Assembly: GCF_041200025.1 (NCBI RefSeq)
Contig: NZ_CP165628.1
Location: 3,906,001-3,970,000 of the forward strand
Direction: 5' to 3'
Length of the DNA stretch: 64,000 nucleotides
DNA from: Rouxiella sp. WC2420
GTDB taxonomy: Bacteria > Pseudomonadota > Gammaproteobacteria > Enterobacterales > Enterobacteriaceae
Position 1 is the first letter of the stretch; the number at the start of each line of letters is the position of its first letter. The notes beneath the pieces are model-generated. The model did not search any database, was not told the DNA's origin, and worked only from the letters and a program-made list of their open reading frames with translations. Position numbers and translations under genes: made by a program. Positions 25,875-34,738 of the stretch are shown one piece after another.

Positions 25875-27131
25875 ATGACATCCTCAACTAACGCAATCCT
25901 TTTTATCAATGCCAATCTGGTCGACGGCAATGCCGATCAGCCTTTAAAAAATCATCAATTGTTGATCCGCGACGGGCGCATTGCTGCGGTCTCGGCAGAC
26001 ACTATCGACGCCACTGACGCAATCGTTATCGATCTGGCGGGCAAGACGCTGATGCCAGGATTAATCGACTGCCACGTGCACGTCGTCGCCAGCAGCGCCA
26101 ACCTCGGCGTCAATGCCCTTTTGCCTGATTCACTGGTCACTGCTCGTGCCTCAAAACTGATGAACGAAATGCTGATGCGCGGTTTTACCACTGTCCGTGA
26201 CGTCGGCGGCGCGGACTATGGCCTGAAACAGGCACAGGAAGAGGGACTGATCAATGGCCCGCGTTTGGTGGTCTGCGGCAAAGCACTGTCACAAACCGGC
26301 GGGCACACCGACTATCGCGGCCGTTTTGATCGTCGCAATGTTGATTTCTATGCCGACAAACTGGGTGCCCTGGGACGTGTCTGTAACGGCGTCGATGAAG
26401 TTCGCAGCGCCGCGCGTGAAGAGATTAAAGGCGGTGCCCAGTTCATCAAGATAATGGCAAACGGTGGCGTCTCGTCACCTAGCGATCCTATTGAATTTTT
26501 GAGCTTCTCGGTGTCTGAGCTAGAGGCCGTCGTTGAAGAAGCCAGCAACGCAAAGACCTATGTCAGCGCCCACCTTTACACCGATGAAGCCATTCGTCGC
26601 GCGGTAGATGCCGGGGTACTTTCTCTCGAACACTGCAACTTGATCACACCGGCTACCGCCGCCCACGCAGCGGCGAAAGGCGCGATGGCCTGCCCGACGC
26701 TGGTCACTTATGAAATGTTAAAACTTGAAGGCGCGCAGTACGGTTTACAGCCTGACTCGATAGCTAAAATCGACGACGTCCGTCTCGCAGGCCTTGATAG
26801 CCTGAAAATCATGTATGAAGCTCGACTGCCAATGGCCTATGGCAGTGATCTGCTGGGTGATATGCACGTGCATCAGTCAGAAGAGTTCGAGATCCGATCT
26901 CGGGTACTGCCAACTCAGGAAGTGATCCGCAGCGCAACCAGTCTGGCGGCAAAACTGCTGCGGATGGAGGGTGAAATTGGCTGTCTGGAAGTGGGTGCCA
27001 GTGCAGACCTGATTGTGATCGACGGCTGTCCGCTCAGCGATATCCGTTTACTCAGCGGCCAGGGAAAACATATACCGCTGATTATTCGTCAGGGTGAAGT
27101 GGTTAAAGATAGCGGTTTATTGTCGCACTAA
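25875..27131 (+). CDS. Amidohydrolase-superfamily metal-dependent hydrolase
   Basis: 418 aa cytoplasmic enzyme. Metal-binding pattern complete: DCHVHV (His67, His69), carbamylated-Lys candidate in FIKIMANGG (Lys192), SAHLYT (His233), EHCN (His253) and YGSDLLG (Asp325). This set and KIMANGGVSSPSDP fit the Xaa-Pro dipeptidase/imidazolonepropionase-like branch that includes prolidases and ochratoxin-type amidases. Together with the esterase and transporter it suggests stepwise breakdown of an acylated compound, perhaps an amide-linked aromatic. The exact substrate is not readable. Confidence 0.85.
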   Translation: MTSSTNAILFINANLVDGNADQPLKNHQLLIRDGRIAAVSADTIDATDAIVIDLAGKTLMPGLIDCHVHVVASSANLGVNALLPDSLVTARASKLMNEMLMRGFTTVRDVGGADYGLKQAQEEGLINGPRLVVCGKALSQTGGHTDYRGRFDRRNVDFYADKLGALGRVCNGVDEVRSAAREEIKGGAQFIKIMANGGVSSPSDPIEFLSFSVSELEAVVEEASNAKTYVSAHLYTDEAIRRAVDAGVLSLEHCNLITPATAAHAAAKGAMACPTLVTYEMLKLEGAQYGLQPDSIAKIDDVRLAGLDSLKIMYEARLPMAYGSDLLGDMHVHQSEEFEIRSRVLPTQEVIRSATSLAAKLLRMEGEIGCLEVGASADLIVIDGCPLSDIRLLSGQGKHIPLIIRQGEVVKDSGLLSH

Positions 27132-27151
27132 TCTTTTGCAATTAAGGCATC

Positions 27152-27170
27152 AGGGCAGCTTCGGCTGCCT
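27152..27170 (+). other. Stable tetraloop hairpin between amidohydrolase and MFS genes
   Basis: GGCAGC-ttcg-GCTGCC with an extra-stable UUCG loop, in the 77-bp gap. It lacks a T-run. Probably an mRNA stabiliser or partial terminator within an operon. Confidence 0.5.
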
Positions 27171-27208
27171 TGTACAGGCAGTCCCCTCCTACCCGTGAGA
27201 TCGCCACT

Positions 27209-28606
27209 ATGTCATTGTTACAACGTTTAGACCGCTTACCCTTGAGCGCGCCCCATTATTTCCTGCTGTTCATCGGCGGCCTTGGCTACACCTTTGACGG
27301 CATGGATATCGCCATTATCGCCTTTTTAATGCCCGCCGTTCACGCCGTCTGGGGCCTTAGCAGCGCCGAGCTTGGCCTGGTAGGATCCGCCACGCCAATT
27401 GGAGTATTGTTTGGCGCGCTAATGGCCGGATATCTCGGTGACCGCATTGGCCGCAAATCCGTGATGTGCTGGGCTTTGGCCATTTACTGTGTGATGACGA
27501 TATTTGCCGCCATAGCCCCTAACTACCCGAGCTTCCTGATTGCCCGCGTATTGGCAGGGGTCGGCGTCGGCGCAGAAAGCGTTATTATCGCCCCTTATCT
27601 GAGCGAATTTATCCCACCTAAAAAACGCGGCTGGTTTATCGGCGCTTTGGCGGGCTTTTTCTCGTTTGGATTTGTAGGTGCAGCGCTGATCGGTCGCTTT
27701 ATTGTGCCTTCATTTGATGAAGGTTGGCGCTGGGCGCAGGTCATGACCGCACTGCCGATCCTGATGCTACTGTGGTGGCGTCGTAGTCTACCGGAATCGC
27801 CGCGCTTTCTGCTTAATCGCGGTCGAGTCAAAGAAGCCGAGCAAGTCATTGCCACGCTGGAGAAAAAAGTTGAACGTTCGACTGGGCGACCTCTGCCTGC
27901 CATCCCCTTCTCGACGGCAGCCGCCGAGGTTGAAACGCGTAGTGCGCCACTAGGATTCTTACAGTCTGTCGGCATGATGTTTACTGCCTCGATGCGCAAG
28001 CAAACTATTGTAATCTGGCTGATCTGGTTTGTGGTGACTTTCTGCTATTACGGATTCTTTGCCTGGATCCCATCGCTACTGATTGCCAAAGGCTTCACGA
28101 TAACCAAGAGTTTTGAATTTTCGATTATCATTTATATCGCGCAAATTCCGGGGTATTTCTCGGCGGCGTTGCTTTCCGATCGATTGGATCGCAAGCACAC
28201 CATCGCGCTGTATTTGATAGGCGGTGCGATCAGCGCCTGGTTTCTTAGCCAATCGGGCAGCCATGTGTCGATCATTACATCCGCTGCGGTGTTGTCATTC
28301 TTTCTGAATGGCGCCTATGCCGGCTTGTATGCTTACACGCCAGAGAGCTTCCCTACTGCTATTCGCGCAACAGGCTGCGGTTTTGCCAGCGCCTTTGGCC
28401 GTATTGGCAGCATCATGGCACCGACTATCATCGGGGTATTTTCGGCCTCGTTGGGTTTTGCAGGCGTATTTACCATGACGACCACGATTTTGCTGACCGG
28501 CGTGTTGATCGTGGTTATCTTTGGCGCAACAACCAAAGGTAAATCACTGGAAAAAATTAACGCAGTTTCAGAAAGCCCAATCGAACCGCAAACTTCCACT
28601 CATTAA
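27209..28606 (+). CDS. MFS transporter, metabolite:H+ symporter type
   Basis: 465 aa from ATG 27209 (the frame opens at a TTG at 27170). Twelve hydrophobic segments. GYLGDRIGRKSVM is the loop 2-3 motif, LPESPRFLLNRGR follows helix 6, and GYTFDGMDIAI in helix 1 contains the acidic residue conserved in aromatic-acid and niacin-type symporters. Co-oriented with and 77 bp behind the amidohydrolase, it probably imports that enzyme's substrate or a phenolic acid released by the tannase. Confidence 0.88.
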   Translation: MSLLQRLDRLPLSAPHYFLLFIGGLGYTFDGMDIAIIAFLMPAVHAVWGLSSAELGLVGSATPIGVLFGALMAGYLGDRIGRKSVMCWALAIYCVMTIFAAIAPNYPSFLIARVLAGVGVGAESVIIAPYLSEFIPPKKRGWFIGALAGFFSFGFVGAALIGRFIVPSFDEGWRWAQVMTALPILMLLWWRRSLPESPRFLLNRGRVKEAEQVIATLEKKVERSTGRPLPAIPFSTAAAEVETRSAPLGFLQSVGMMFTASMRKQTIVIWLIWFVVTFCYYGFFAWIPSLLIAKGFTITKSFEFSIIIYIAQIPGYFSAALLSDRLDRKHTIALYLIGGAISAWFLSQSGSHVSIITSAAVLSFFLNGAYAGLYAYTPESFPTAIRATGCGFASAFGRIGSIMAPTIIGVFSASLGFAGVFTMTTTILLTGVLIVVIFGATTKGKSLEKINAVSESPIEPQTSTH

Positions 28607-28630
28607 TCTCACCCCTCTTCTTGCAAAATT

Positions 28631-28654
28631 GGGGCAGTGTAATTTTCACTGCCC
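28631..28654 (+). terminator. Probable terminator after the MFS gene
   Basis: GGGCAGTG/CACTGCCC stem (28632-28654) 24 bp after the stop; the T-run is weak. Confidence 0.55.
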
Positions 28655-28779
28655 TAGCTGTAAATTTCTATTAAAAAAGAAACCAACGCCCTCAGAAAAA
28701 CACAACTAGTTACACAAATTTTCATTTAGATTTCTCATTTCGTATCTAAAACACTCAAAACTCTACATAACATTTCATT

Positions 28780-28798
28780 GATAACGATAATCATTATT
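28780..28798. promoter_or_regulatory. Fur box upstream of fepA
   Basis: GATAACGATAATCATTATT matches the 19-bp Fur consensus at 17 positions. It sits about 100 bp before the fepA ATG, so iron repression is expected. Confidence 0.85.
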
Positions 28799-28894
28799 GA
28801 TAGCATTCTCATGCGCAAAAAAAATTCATCCCTATAAATTTAATTTTTAACACAGCCGCACTAATTATAAGCAACGGAATGGTCTGCTATTATT

Positions 28895-31180
28895 ATGAAA
28901 AATATCCTGTTTTATACCAAGGTGACGCTATTTTCAGTGACCTCTTTTAGCGTGCTCTTACCATCAATATCTCAAGCCGAACAAATCAGTAGCATCAAAG
29001 ACAGTGAATCAAACCCTGCAGCTGCCAAGAAAAATAAACAAGATCAAGAGCCTGGCGATACCATTACCGTAACCGCGAAGCAGCAGACCTTGCAGGCGCC
29101 AGGTGTTTCAGTAATCACTGAAGATGAAATCAAAAAGCACCCACCCGCACGCGATCTTTCTGAGATTATCCGTACCATGCCGGGAGTGAATCTGACCGGT
29201 AACTCAACCAGCGGCCAGCGCGGCAACAATCGCCAGATTGATATTCGCGGCATGGGCCCAGAAAATACCATGGTGTTGATCGACGGTATGCCGGTAAGCA
29301 GTAAAAATGCGGTGCGCTACGGCTGGCGCGGCGAGCGTGACAGCCGAGGTGACACCGATTGGGTTCCACCTGAAATGGTGCAAAGCATTCAGGTGATCCG
29401 CGGGCCCGCAGCGGCGCGTTATGGCAGTGGTGCTGCGGGCGGTGTAATCAACATCATCACCAAGCCGACTACCCAGGATCTGCACGGCTCGTTCAATACC
29501 TATTTCAATGCTCCAGAACATAAAAGCGAAGGCGCAACCAAGCGTTCTAACGCCAGTCTCTCTGGCGGTATCACCGACAACCTGACCTTTAAGCTTTACG
29601 GCGGCTGGTCTAAAACTCAGGCCGATGCGCAAAACATCAATGCCAGCCACGAAGCCCCGCGCACCGGCACTTATGCCTCCAGTGTCCCCGCGGGTCGTGA
29701 AGGCGTAATTAATAAAGACATTAACGGCGTCCTGCGTTGGGAATTTATGCCCATGCAGTCTTTAGAGCTTTCTGCCGGATTTAGCCGTCAGGGAAATCTC
29801 TACGCGGGAGATACACAGAACACCAACACCAATGCGCTGGTCAGCGCAAACTATGGCAAAGAAACCAACGTGTTATATCGTCAAACCCTGAACCTGAAGC
29901 ACACCGGTGCATGGGACAATGGCGTAACCACCTCCAACTATATCCAGTACGAACGCACCCGCAACAAACGCCTAAATGAAGGTCTTGCCGGTGGCACCGA
30001 GGGGATTTTTAGCACGACTAATCAAGGGTATTCGACCATTGATCTCAGTGACGTAAACGCGCACACCGAGGTTAATATCCCGCTTGAGCTTTATTTCCAC
30101 CAGACTGCCACCTTCGGGGCCGAGTGGAATCATCAAACGATGAAAGACCCGATCTCCGATACACAAACCGCGCAAGGCGGAACGGTAGAAGGCCTGAGCA
30201 GCACCGGCCGCAGCCCTTACTCATCTGCAAATATCTATTCACTGTTCACCGAAGACAATATTGAAGTCACCGACTCAACCACCGTGACGCCGGGACTGCG
30301 TTTTGATTATCAAAGCATTACCGGCAAAAACTTCAGTCCATCACTGAACCTGTCTCAAGGTCTGGGCAGTGATTTCACCTTAAAAATGGGTATTGCCCGA
30401 GCTTATAAAGCGCCTAACCTTTATCAGACTAACCCTAACTATTTACTCTACAGCAACGGGCAAGGCTGTTACGCCAGCGCCGGTTCTTGTTACCTACAGG
30501 GTAATAAAAATCTTAAAGCCGAGACCAGCGTCAACAAGGAGATCGGTATTGAATATCATCACCAAGATGTTCAGGCCGGTCTGACTTACTATCGCAATGA
30601 TTATCACAACAAGATTGAGGCGGGTTATTCGGCGGAATATTCAAACGGGACCTCAGATGTTTATAAATGGGAAAACGTGCCGAAATCGGTGGTCCAAGGT
30701 ATTGAGGGAACATTTAATTTCCCGATTAGCCAGAACATAACCATGCAAAATAACTTCACCTATAATATTGAGAACAAGAATAAGACCACCAATGACTATT
30801 TGTCGGTAATCCCCAAATTCACGATTAATTCGACGGTAGATTGGCAGGTTCGAGAAAATTGGTCAGTGAGCGGGACCATGACCTGGTACGGTAAACAAAA
30901 ACCTAAAAAATATAATTATAAAGGCGACGACGCTACGGGTTCCGAAACCTGGGCAGTCAGTCCTTACGCGCTATTTGGTTTAAGCACGACTTATACCGTG
31001 AATAAGTACGTCGATATCACGGCGGGAATCGATAACTTGCTGGATAAACGCCACTTCCGCGAAGGCAATGCGCAGACAACAGGGAACACTACTACTGGTG
31101 CATATCTTTACGGTGCTGGAGCATATACTTACAACGAGTCGGGTCGCACAGCCTATATGTCGATCAATACGCACTTCTAA
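28895..31180 (+). CDS. fepA: TonB-dependent ferric-enterobactin-type receptor
   Basis: 761 aa outer-membrane receptor. A signal peptide of 28 residues ends SQA/EQ. TonB box DTITVTA (55-61). Plug domain with IRTMPGVNLTGN, QIDIRGMGPENTMVLIDG and VIRGPAAARYGSGAAGGVINI, very close to FepA. The barrel ends YMSINTHF with the terminal Phe required for outer-membrane insertion. An extracellular-loop cysteine pair lies in GCYASAGSC. It is slightly longer than E. coli FepA (746 aa). No enterobactin synthesis or fepBCDG genes are nearby, so it may act on siderophores made by others. Monocistronic and Fur-boxed. Confidence 0.9.
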   Translation: MKNILFYTKVTLFSVTSFSVLLPSISQAEQISSIKDSESNPAAAKKNKQDQEPGDTITVTAKQQTLQAPGVSVITEDEIKKHPPARDLSEIIRTMPGVNLTGNSTSGQRGNNRQIDIRGMGPENTMVLIDGMPVSSKNAVRYGWRGERDSRGDTDWVPPEMVQSIQVIRGPAAARYGSGAAGGVINIITKPTTQDLHGSFNTYFNAPEHKSEGATKRSNASLSGGITDNLTFKLYGGWSKTQADAQNINASHEAPRTGTYASSVPAGREGVINKDINGVLRWEFMPMQSLELSAGFSRQGNLYAGDTQNTNTNALVSANYGKETNVLYRQTLNLKHTGAWDNGVTTSNYIQYERTRNKRLNEGLAGGTEGIFSTTNQGYSTIDLSDVNAHTEVNIPLELYFHQTATFGAEWNHQTMKDPISDTQTAQGGTVEGLSSTGRSPYSSANIYSLFTEDNIEVTDSTTVTPGLRFDYQSITGKNFSPSLNLSQGLGSDFTLKMGIARAYKAPNLYQTNPNYLLYSNGQGCYASAGSCYLQGNKNLKAETSVNKEIGIEYHHQDVQAGLTYYRNDYHNKIEAGYSAEYSNGTSDVYKWENVPKSVVQGIEGTFNFPISQNITMQNNFTYNIENKNKTTNDYLSVIPKFTINSTVDWQVRENWSVSGTMTWYGKQKPKKYNYKGDDATGSETWAVSPYALFGLSTTYTVNKYVDITAGIDNLLDKRHFREGNAQTTGNTTTGAYLYGAGAYTYNESGRTAYMSINTHF

Positions 31181-31284
31181 ACCGTGTAGAATGACTGGCC
31201 TAATATGGGGCCGGTCAGATTTATACTTTAAACGCCTGGTGCTGAGCATTGGGCATTTTTGTCTTAAGCGGTATTGAAAATGCT

Positions 31285-31677
31285 TCAATGGTAATAGACT
31301 CTTGAAGCAGATGCTCTATGAACCATGAAAAGAGGATCCTTTTCAATACAGTTGGCAGCTACTTTCATATCTTCAAAACAAAGTAGATTGGAGTCCTGAT
31401 CGGTATTTCTATCAACTCTATACCCTTCTCCATAATTCAAGATAAATACCATATAAGATCCATCATTGTATAATGAAGGTATTTTGTATTTCTCGTAAAT
31501 ATTTTTTTTATTATTTTCCCACCATGAAATTTGTTGGTATTTAAACAATGGGAAATTTTTAACCAATAAAGTATCTCCGTCATGCACAGCGATAATTTCC
31601 ACCGGCCGACTTATTCTCCATACTATAAGAGAAACAGCAATTAAACTGATTGCTGCAGCAACTTTAATTTTTTTCAT
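31285..31677 (-). CDS. DUF943 membrane-anchored protein, putative orphan immunity (D4)
   Basis: 130 aa. One N-terminal membrane span (about residues 5-20), then a domain of about 105 residues with RPVEIIAVHDGDTLLVKNFPLF, ISWWENNK, NYGEGYRVDR, LLCFEDMK and NCIEKDPLF, the pattern of the enterobacterial DUF943 family. From residue 42 on it is almost identical to the protein at 34739, while the membrane span differs, so one of the two is a recombinant. It is preceded on the same strand by a 62-codon remnant of a DUF3289 effector whose end overlaps its ATG, just as in the intact pairs. Probably an immunity gene kept after its toxin was lost (inference). Confidence 0.8.
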   Translation of the reverse strand: MKKIKVAAAISLIAVSLIVWRISRPVEIIAVHDGDTLLVKNFPLFKYQQISWWENNKKNIYEKYKIPSLYNDGSYMVFILNYGEGYRVDRNTDQDSNLLCFEDMKVAANCIEKDPLFMVHRASASRVYYH

Positions 31678-31852
31678 GTCTTACCCCTTGTATTTTTACA
31701 ACGACGTTAATTTCAGTAATGAAAGGTTTGACTGCATATTTATCCCAGCGTTGAAGTACAAACCTTAGATTAAATATATTTACTTTGCTATAAAGCCAGT
31801 GCCTTATATCATCGTTATCGAGACCAAAATGGTCTTGGATACGATAATGGAT
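31664..31852 (-). pseudogene. Remnant of a DUF3289 effector C-terminus
   Basis: Reading the minus strand gives 62 codons containing YRIQDHFGLDNDDIRHW, NIFNLRFVLQRWDKY and KPFITEINVVVKIQG, homologous to the last 60 or so residues of both PAAR-DUF3289 proteins at 32752 and 35124. An in-frame TAA stands immediately before (31853-31855), and there is no start codon or PAAR part. Its stop lies 14 nt inside the downstream DUF943 gene, preserving the toxin/immunity overlap. Confidence 0.85.
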
Positions 31853-31863
31853 TTAGTTAAAAA

Positions 31864-32160
31864 TCACCTATAATACAGCTTTGCATTTGGAGCACCAAAA
31901 AAATTATGAAGAGAATCTTGATCGATACAATTATGTTTTTCTTTCAACCCCTCAAAGCTGAGCAGATTAAAATCTTGATCCTAACCACTATCAATCCTAA
32001 ACCCATCACTAATACCAAAATAAAAAAAACTACAGTTTCCGTTTTTATTTACAACCGGTATTCCATAATTTCTTTACCATCAAGATCTTTCCTATTTTTA
32101 AAAATGAGAACCATTTTAAAAATAAGGTAATCACTAATGAATAGCAAAAATATCTCTAGG
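31864..32160 (-). pseudogene. Decayed DUF943 gene
   Basis: The minus strand encodes GIPVVNKNGNCSFFYFGISDGFRIDSG, a TAG where the family has Trp, then DQDFNLLSFEGLKEKHNCIDQDS and a terminal KLYYR stop. These align with the last 65 or so residues of the intact DUF943 proteins. Further upstream, pieces resembling FLK-KI-L appear in another frame, so there is also a frameshift. It belongs to a third, mostly lost cassette. The 5' limit is approximate; 32161-32366 holds only AT-rich sequence. Confidence 0.7.
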
Positions 32161-32366
32161 CCGAACTAACTGTCAAGTAATGTAATAAATTTATATAGTT
32201 CGATAGTGAAATAAACGCAAATCTCAATCTTATTTTCACTATTTACCTCCAATTTAACATTTATAAAAAGGTGATTTTTTTCAAAGATGTTTTTACATGT
32301 ATTATTTTACACTCTTAAATCTGATGAATTTGGTGTATTTACTGGGGTTAATTAAAATATAAAAAT

Positions 32367-32759
32367 TTACCTGTAATATATTTTACTTTCTTTATACTTA
32401 TTTATGGTCATAAGAATTTTTTTCTTAATGCAATTTTTTTTCATTTGCATATCATCAAAACAAAGTAGGTCAGAATCCTGATCAATCCACCGATCTTCAC
32501 GGTAGCCATTACCGAAATCATGAATTACAACACCAAAACTTCCATCTCTGTAGGTTTCTGGAATTCCATATTTTTTATGTATTTTTTCTTTATTAATTTC
32601 CCACCAATTAATCTGCCAACTTTTAAAGAAAGGGAAGTTATTAACTAAAATCACACTCTTATTATGGGTAGCAACAATTTCTACAGGTTGTCCAACCTTC
32701 CATATAAAAGAATAAAACAGTATAACTATAAGAATTACAACAGTCTTGAATTTAAACAT
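32367..32759 (-). CDS. DUF943 protein, putative immunity partner of effector B (D3)
   Basis: 130 aa from ATG 32759. This start (rather than upstream ATGs at 32771 and 32777) gives an 8-nt overlap with the effector stop, as in the other pair, and the same length as the three other DUF943 proteins. N-terminal membrane span about residues 6-20; then RPVEIVA-type GQPVEIVATHNKSVILVNN, INWWEINKEK, DFGNGYREDRW and LLCFDDMQ. It is the most diverged intact copy, in line with being matched to the diverged tip of effector B. Predicted N-in/C-out, which would place the domain in the periplasm. Confidence 0.82.
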   Translation of the reverse strand: MFKFKTVVILIVILFYSFIWKVGQPVEIVATHNKSVILVNNFPFFKSWQINWWEINKEKIHKKYGIPETYRDGSFGVVIHDFGNGYREDRWIDQDSDLLCFDDMQMKKNCIKKKILMTINKYKESKIYYR

Positions 32760-33963
32760 CCTTTTCACCATAAACATCCACTTTAATATTTATTTCAGTA
32801 ATGAAAGGCTTGAAACCAAATTTGCTACTGCGTTGTAAAACAAACCAAATATTAAAAATATTTACTTTATTATAAATCCAATGATTTATGTCAGTGTTAT
32901 CTAGACCAAAATGATCTTGGATACGATAATCAATTACTGCATGAAATTTTTTTCCAGTTACTGTCAATGATTCTAACGTAATATGAGCTGACCAAATATC
33001 ATGAACACTGATCACTAATCCATTTATGTAATTTAAATAATTGTTAAATTTTGGCAGGTTTGTTTGTTCATTTATTTTCTTTATAAATATCCATTTGGCT
33101 TCGGCTGGATAAAAACCTTTTTCATAATCAATGCCGTTGGTTAAAACTTCCCTAATCTTTAATAATGTACTCCCTTCCGATTTATCATTTAAAATCTGTT
33201 CCTTCATAGCCTTATTCAATAACGGGTCTGAAAAAGGTTTTCCATCGCCATACTGCATATGGGTAATCATTTTCCGTACCAATCCTTTATATTCACCGGT
33301 CCACGAGAACATATCAGATAAACTTCTAAACTCGTCAAAAAGCATTTCGGCGCTGGTTTCCAGACTGATACTTTGCTTGGCCGATGCAATAGGATACGGA
33401 GAAGGATGCGAACCATAGGGAATAAACTTCACCCCTTCAAACGGATCAACATGCGGCGAGATGTTAATTAACCCAAAATCTTTTTTTAGTTGCTCCTCGG
33501 TCAAATCACCATAGCGCATATCGTCGGCATCGTAGTCGTCCATCTGGCGCTGAGTTTCATAGATCCTCGCGGGGAGCGGCAGCGGCTGTGGTGGCGATGA
33601 AACTGGCTCAACAGCTTGCGGGGATTTTTTCGCTGCTTGCGCATGTTGCAGCGGCGCGGCTTCTTTTTGTGGAACAGGCACAGCACGAGCCGCAGCCTGA
33701 CTGTCTCCCCTATAGCCGGACGTCGCCCAAACTTGATTGCTTTTGCATCGACAGGCAACGCGATCCCCATTTCCTACCAGCATGTATTCATCTATCCAGC
33801 CGGAATATGTCCCGACAATTTGAAAGCTGCCTTTGCATTCTTGGCACCAGGCTTTATCTCCAGTGCGGACCAGCGCCTTCATTTCATCGTAAACGCTTGA
33901 GGAGGCGCTAATTATATGTCCATGGGTGGTTTTATCGCCCATTTTTGCCAGACGTCGTGTCAT
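32752..33963 (-). CDS. PAAR-DUF3289 protein, putative type VI secretion effector B
   Basis: 403 aa from ATG 33963 (AAAGGA upstream). Residues 1-85: PAAR-type tip domain with MGDKTTHGHIISASS, GDKAWCQECKG, and GNGDRVACRCKSNQVWA, having four Cys and His for metal. Residues 86-140: Ala/Pro/Gln-rich linker. Residues 195-403: DUF3289, with LFDEFRSLSDMFSWTGEYKGL, ISVHDIW.AHITL and QDHFGLDNTDINHW. PAAR proteins cap the VgrG spike of type VI systems and carry effectors on their C-terminus. Residues 1-270 are near-identical to effector A and the rest diverges by about half. It overlaps the DUF943 gene by 8 nt. No VgrG, Hcp or other T6SS gene is in the window. Confidence 0.8.
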   Translation of the reverse strand: MTRRLAKMGDKTTHGHIISASSSVYDEMKALVRTGDKAWCQECKGSFQIVGTYSGWIDEYMLVGNGDRVACRCKSNQVWATSGYRGDSQAAARAVPVPQKEAAPLQHAQAAKKSPQAVEPVSSPPQPLPLPARIYETQRQMDDYDADDMRYGDLTEEQLKKDFGLINISPHVDPFEGVKFIPYGSHPSPYPIASAKQSISLETSAEMLFDEFRSLSDMFSWTGEYKGLVRKMITHMQYGDGKPFSDPLLNKAMKEQILNDKSEGSTLLKIREVLTNGIDYEKGFYPAEAKWIFIKKINEQTNLPKFNNYLNYINGLVISVHDIWSAHITLESLTVTGKKFHAVIDYRIQDHFGLDNTDINHWIYNKVNIFNIWFVLQRSSKFGFKPFITEINIKVDVYGEKDV

Positions 33964-34247
33964 CATCCTTTCCTTTTGATTAAGCTGTAATAAACTCCAT
34001 TTAGAAGCAGCCCTCTTGCTGGTTATTAACTTTATCAATCAACTTGTAGAAATTACCGGTAATAAATTTTTCCTTCATAAACTATCGGATAATGGGACAA
34101 GTCACTACGATTCTAAGAGTGATAATTAAAGTAAGCTAGGCTGCACATCCTGTATGCCACTCAAGACGCACTTCAAAATTTTATAGAATTACTTTTATGA
34201 TACTTTGCGGAGCATTAACATTTATTTCTTAAACGGTTAGAGAAAAA
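33964..34247. other. AT-rich gap between two effector/immunity cassettes
   Basis: 284 bp with no supported gene. The open extension of effector B upstream of 33963 lies here, as must any promoter of its own. Confidence 0.4.
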
Positions 34248-34640
34248 TTAGTAGTAATAGATTTTTGACATATATGTTCTATCAACCCTAAAAAGAGGAT
34301 CCTTTTCAATACAGTTGGCCGCTACTTTCATATCTTCAAAACAAAGTAAATTCGAATCTTGATCAACCCATCTGTCAATTCTATACCCTTTCCCAAAATT
34401 CAAAACAAACACCATGTATTGGCCATAGGCATCAGGTGAAGGGATTTTATATTTTTCATAAATTTTTTTCTCATTATTTTCCCACCATGAAATTTGTTGA
34501 TATTTAAACAATGGAAAATTTTTAACCAGCAAAGTATTTCTATCGTGCACAGCAATAATTTCCACCGGCCGTGTAAATTTCCATATTAGACACAAAAATG
34601 AAATCATAATAATTGCTGCTAAAACTTTCATTTTCTTCAT
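34248..34640 (-). CDS. DUF943 protein, putative orphan immunity (D2)
   Basis: 130 aa, ATG start with AGAGGC upstream. Membrane span about residues 5-20 (VLAAIIMISFLCLIW), then RPVEIIAVHDRNTLLVKNFPLF, ISWWENNEKK, NFGKGYRIDRWVDQDSN and LLCFEDMKVAANCIEKDPLF. It is similar to but distinct from the copy at 34739 (YGQYMVFVLNF against YNDGSYMVFILNY-type). It follows a decayed effector 3' end rather than an intact toxin, so its cognate effector is missing here. Confidence 0.8.
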   Translation of the reverse strand: MKKMKVLAAIIMISFLCLIWKFTRPVEIIAVHDRNTLLVKNFPLFKYQQISWWENNEKKIYEKYKIPSPDAYGQYMVFVLNFGKGYRIDRWVDQDSNLLCFEDMKVAANCIEKDPLFRVDRTYMSKIYYY

Positions 34641-34697
34641 TTTTTGCCTCTTGTGCGTTTATCACTGAATTAATTTATCTAATGAAAGGGTTGTTGT
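34641..34697 (-). pseudogene. Decayed 3' end of a DUF3289 effector gene
   Basis: Reading the minus strand just before the DUF943 ATG, CCCTTTCATTAGATAAATTA and the next 25 bases align base by base with the equivalent 3' end of the remnant at 31664 (CCTTTCATTACTGAAATTA..., encoding PFITEIN). Two in-frame stops have accumulated. It marks where an older effector used to abut this immunity gene. Confidence 0.6.
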
Positions 34698-34738
34698 AGA
34701 AAGCTGGTCTTTTTATCTGTGAACCCGTTTTAGAAATC

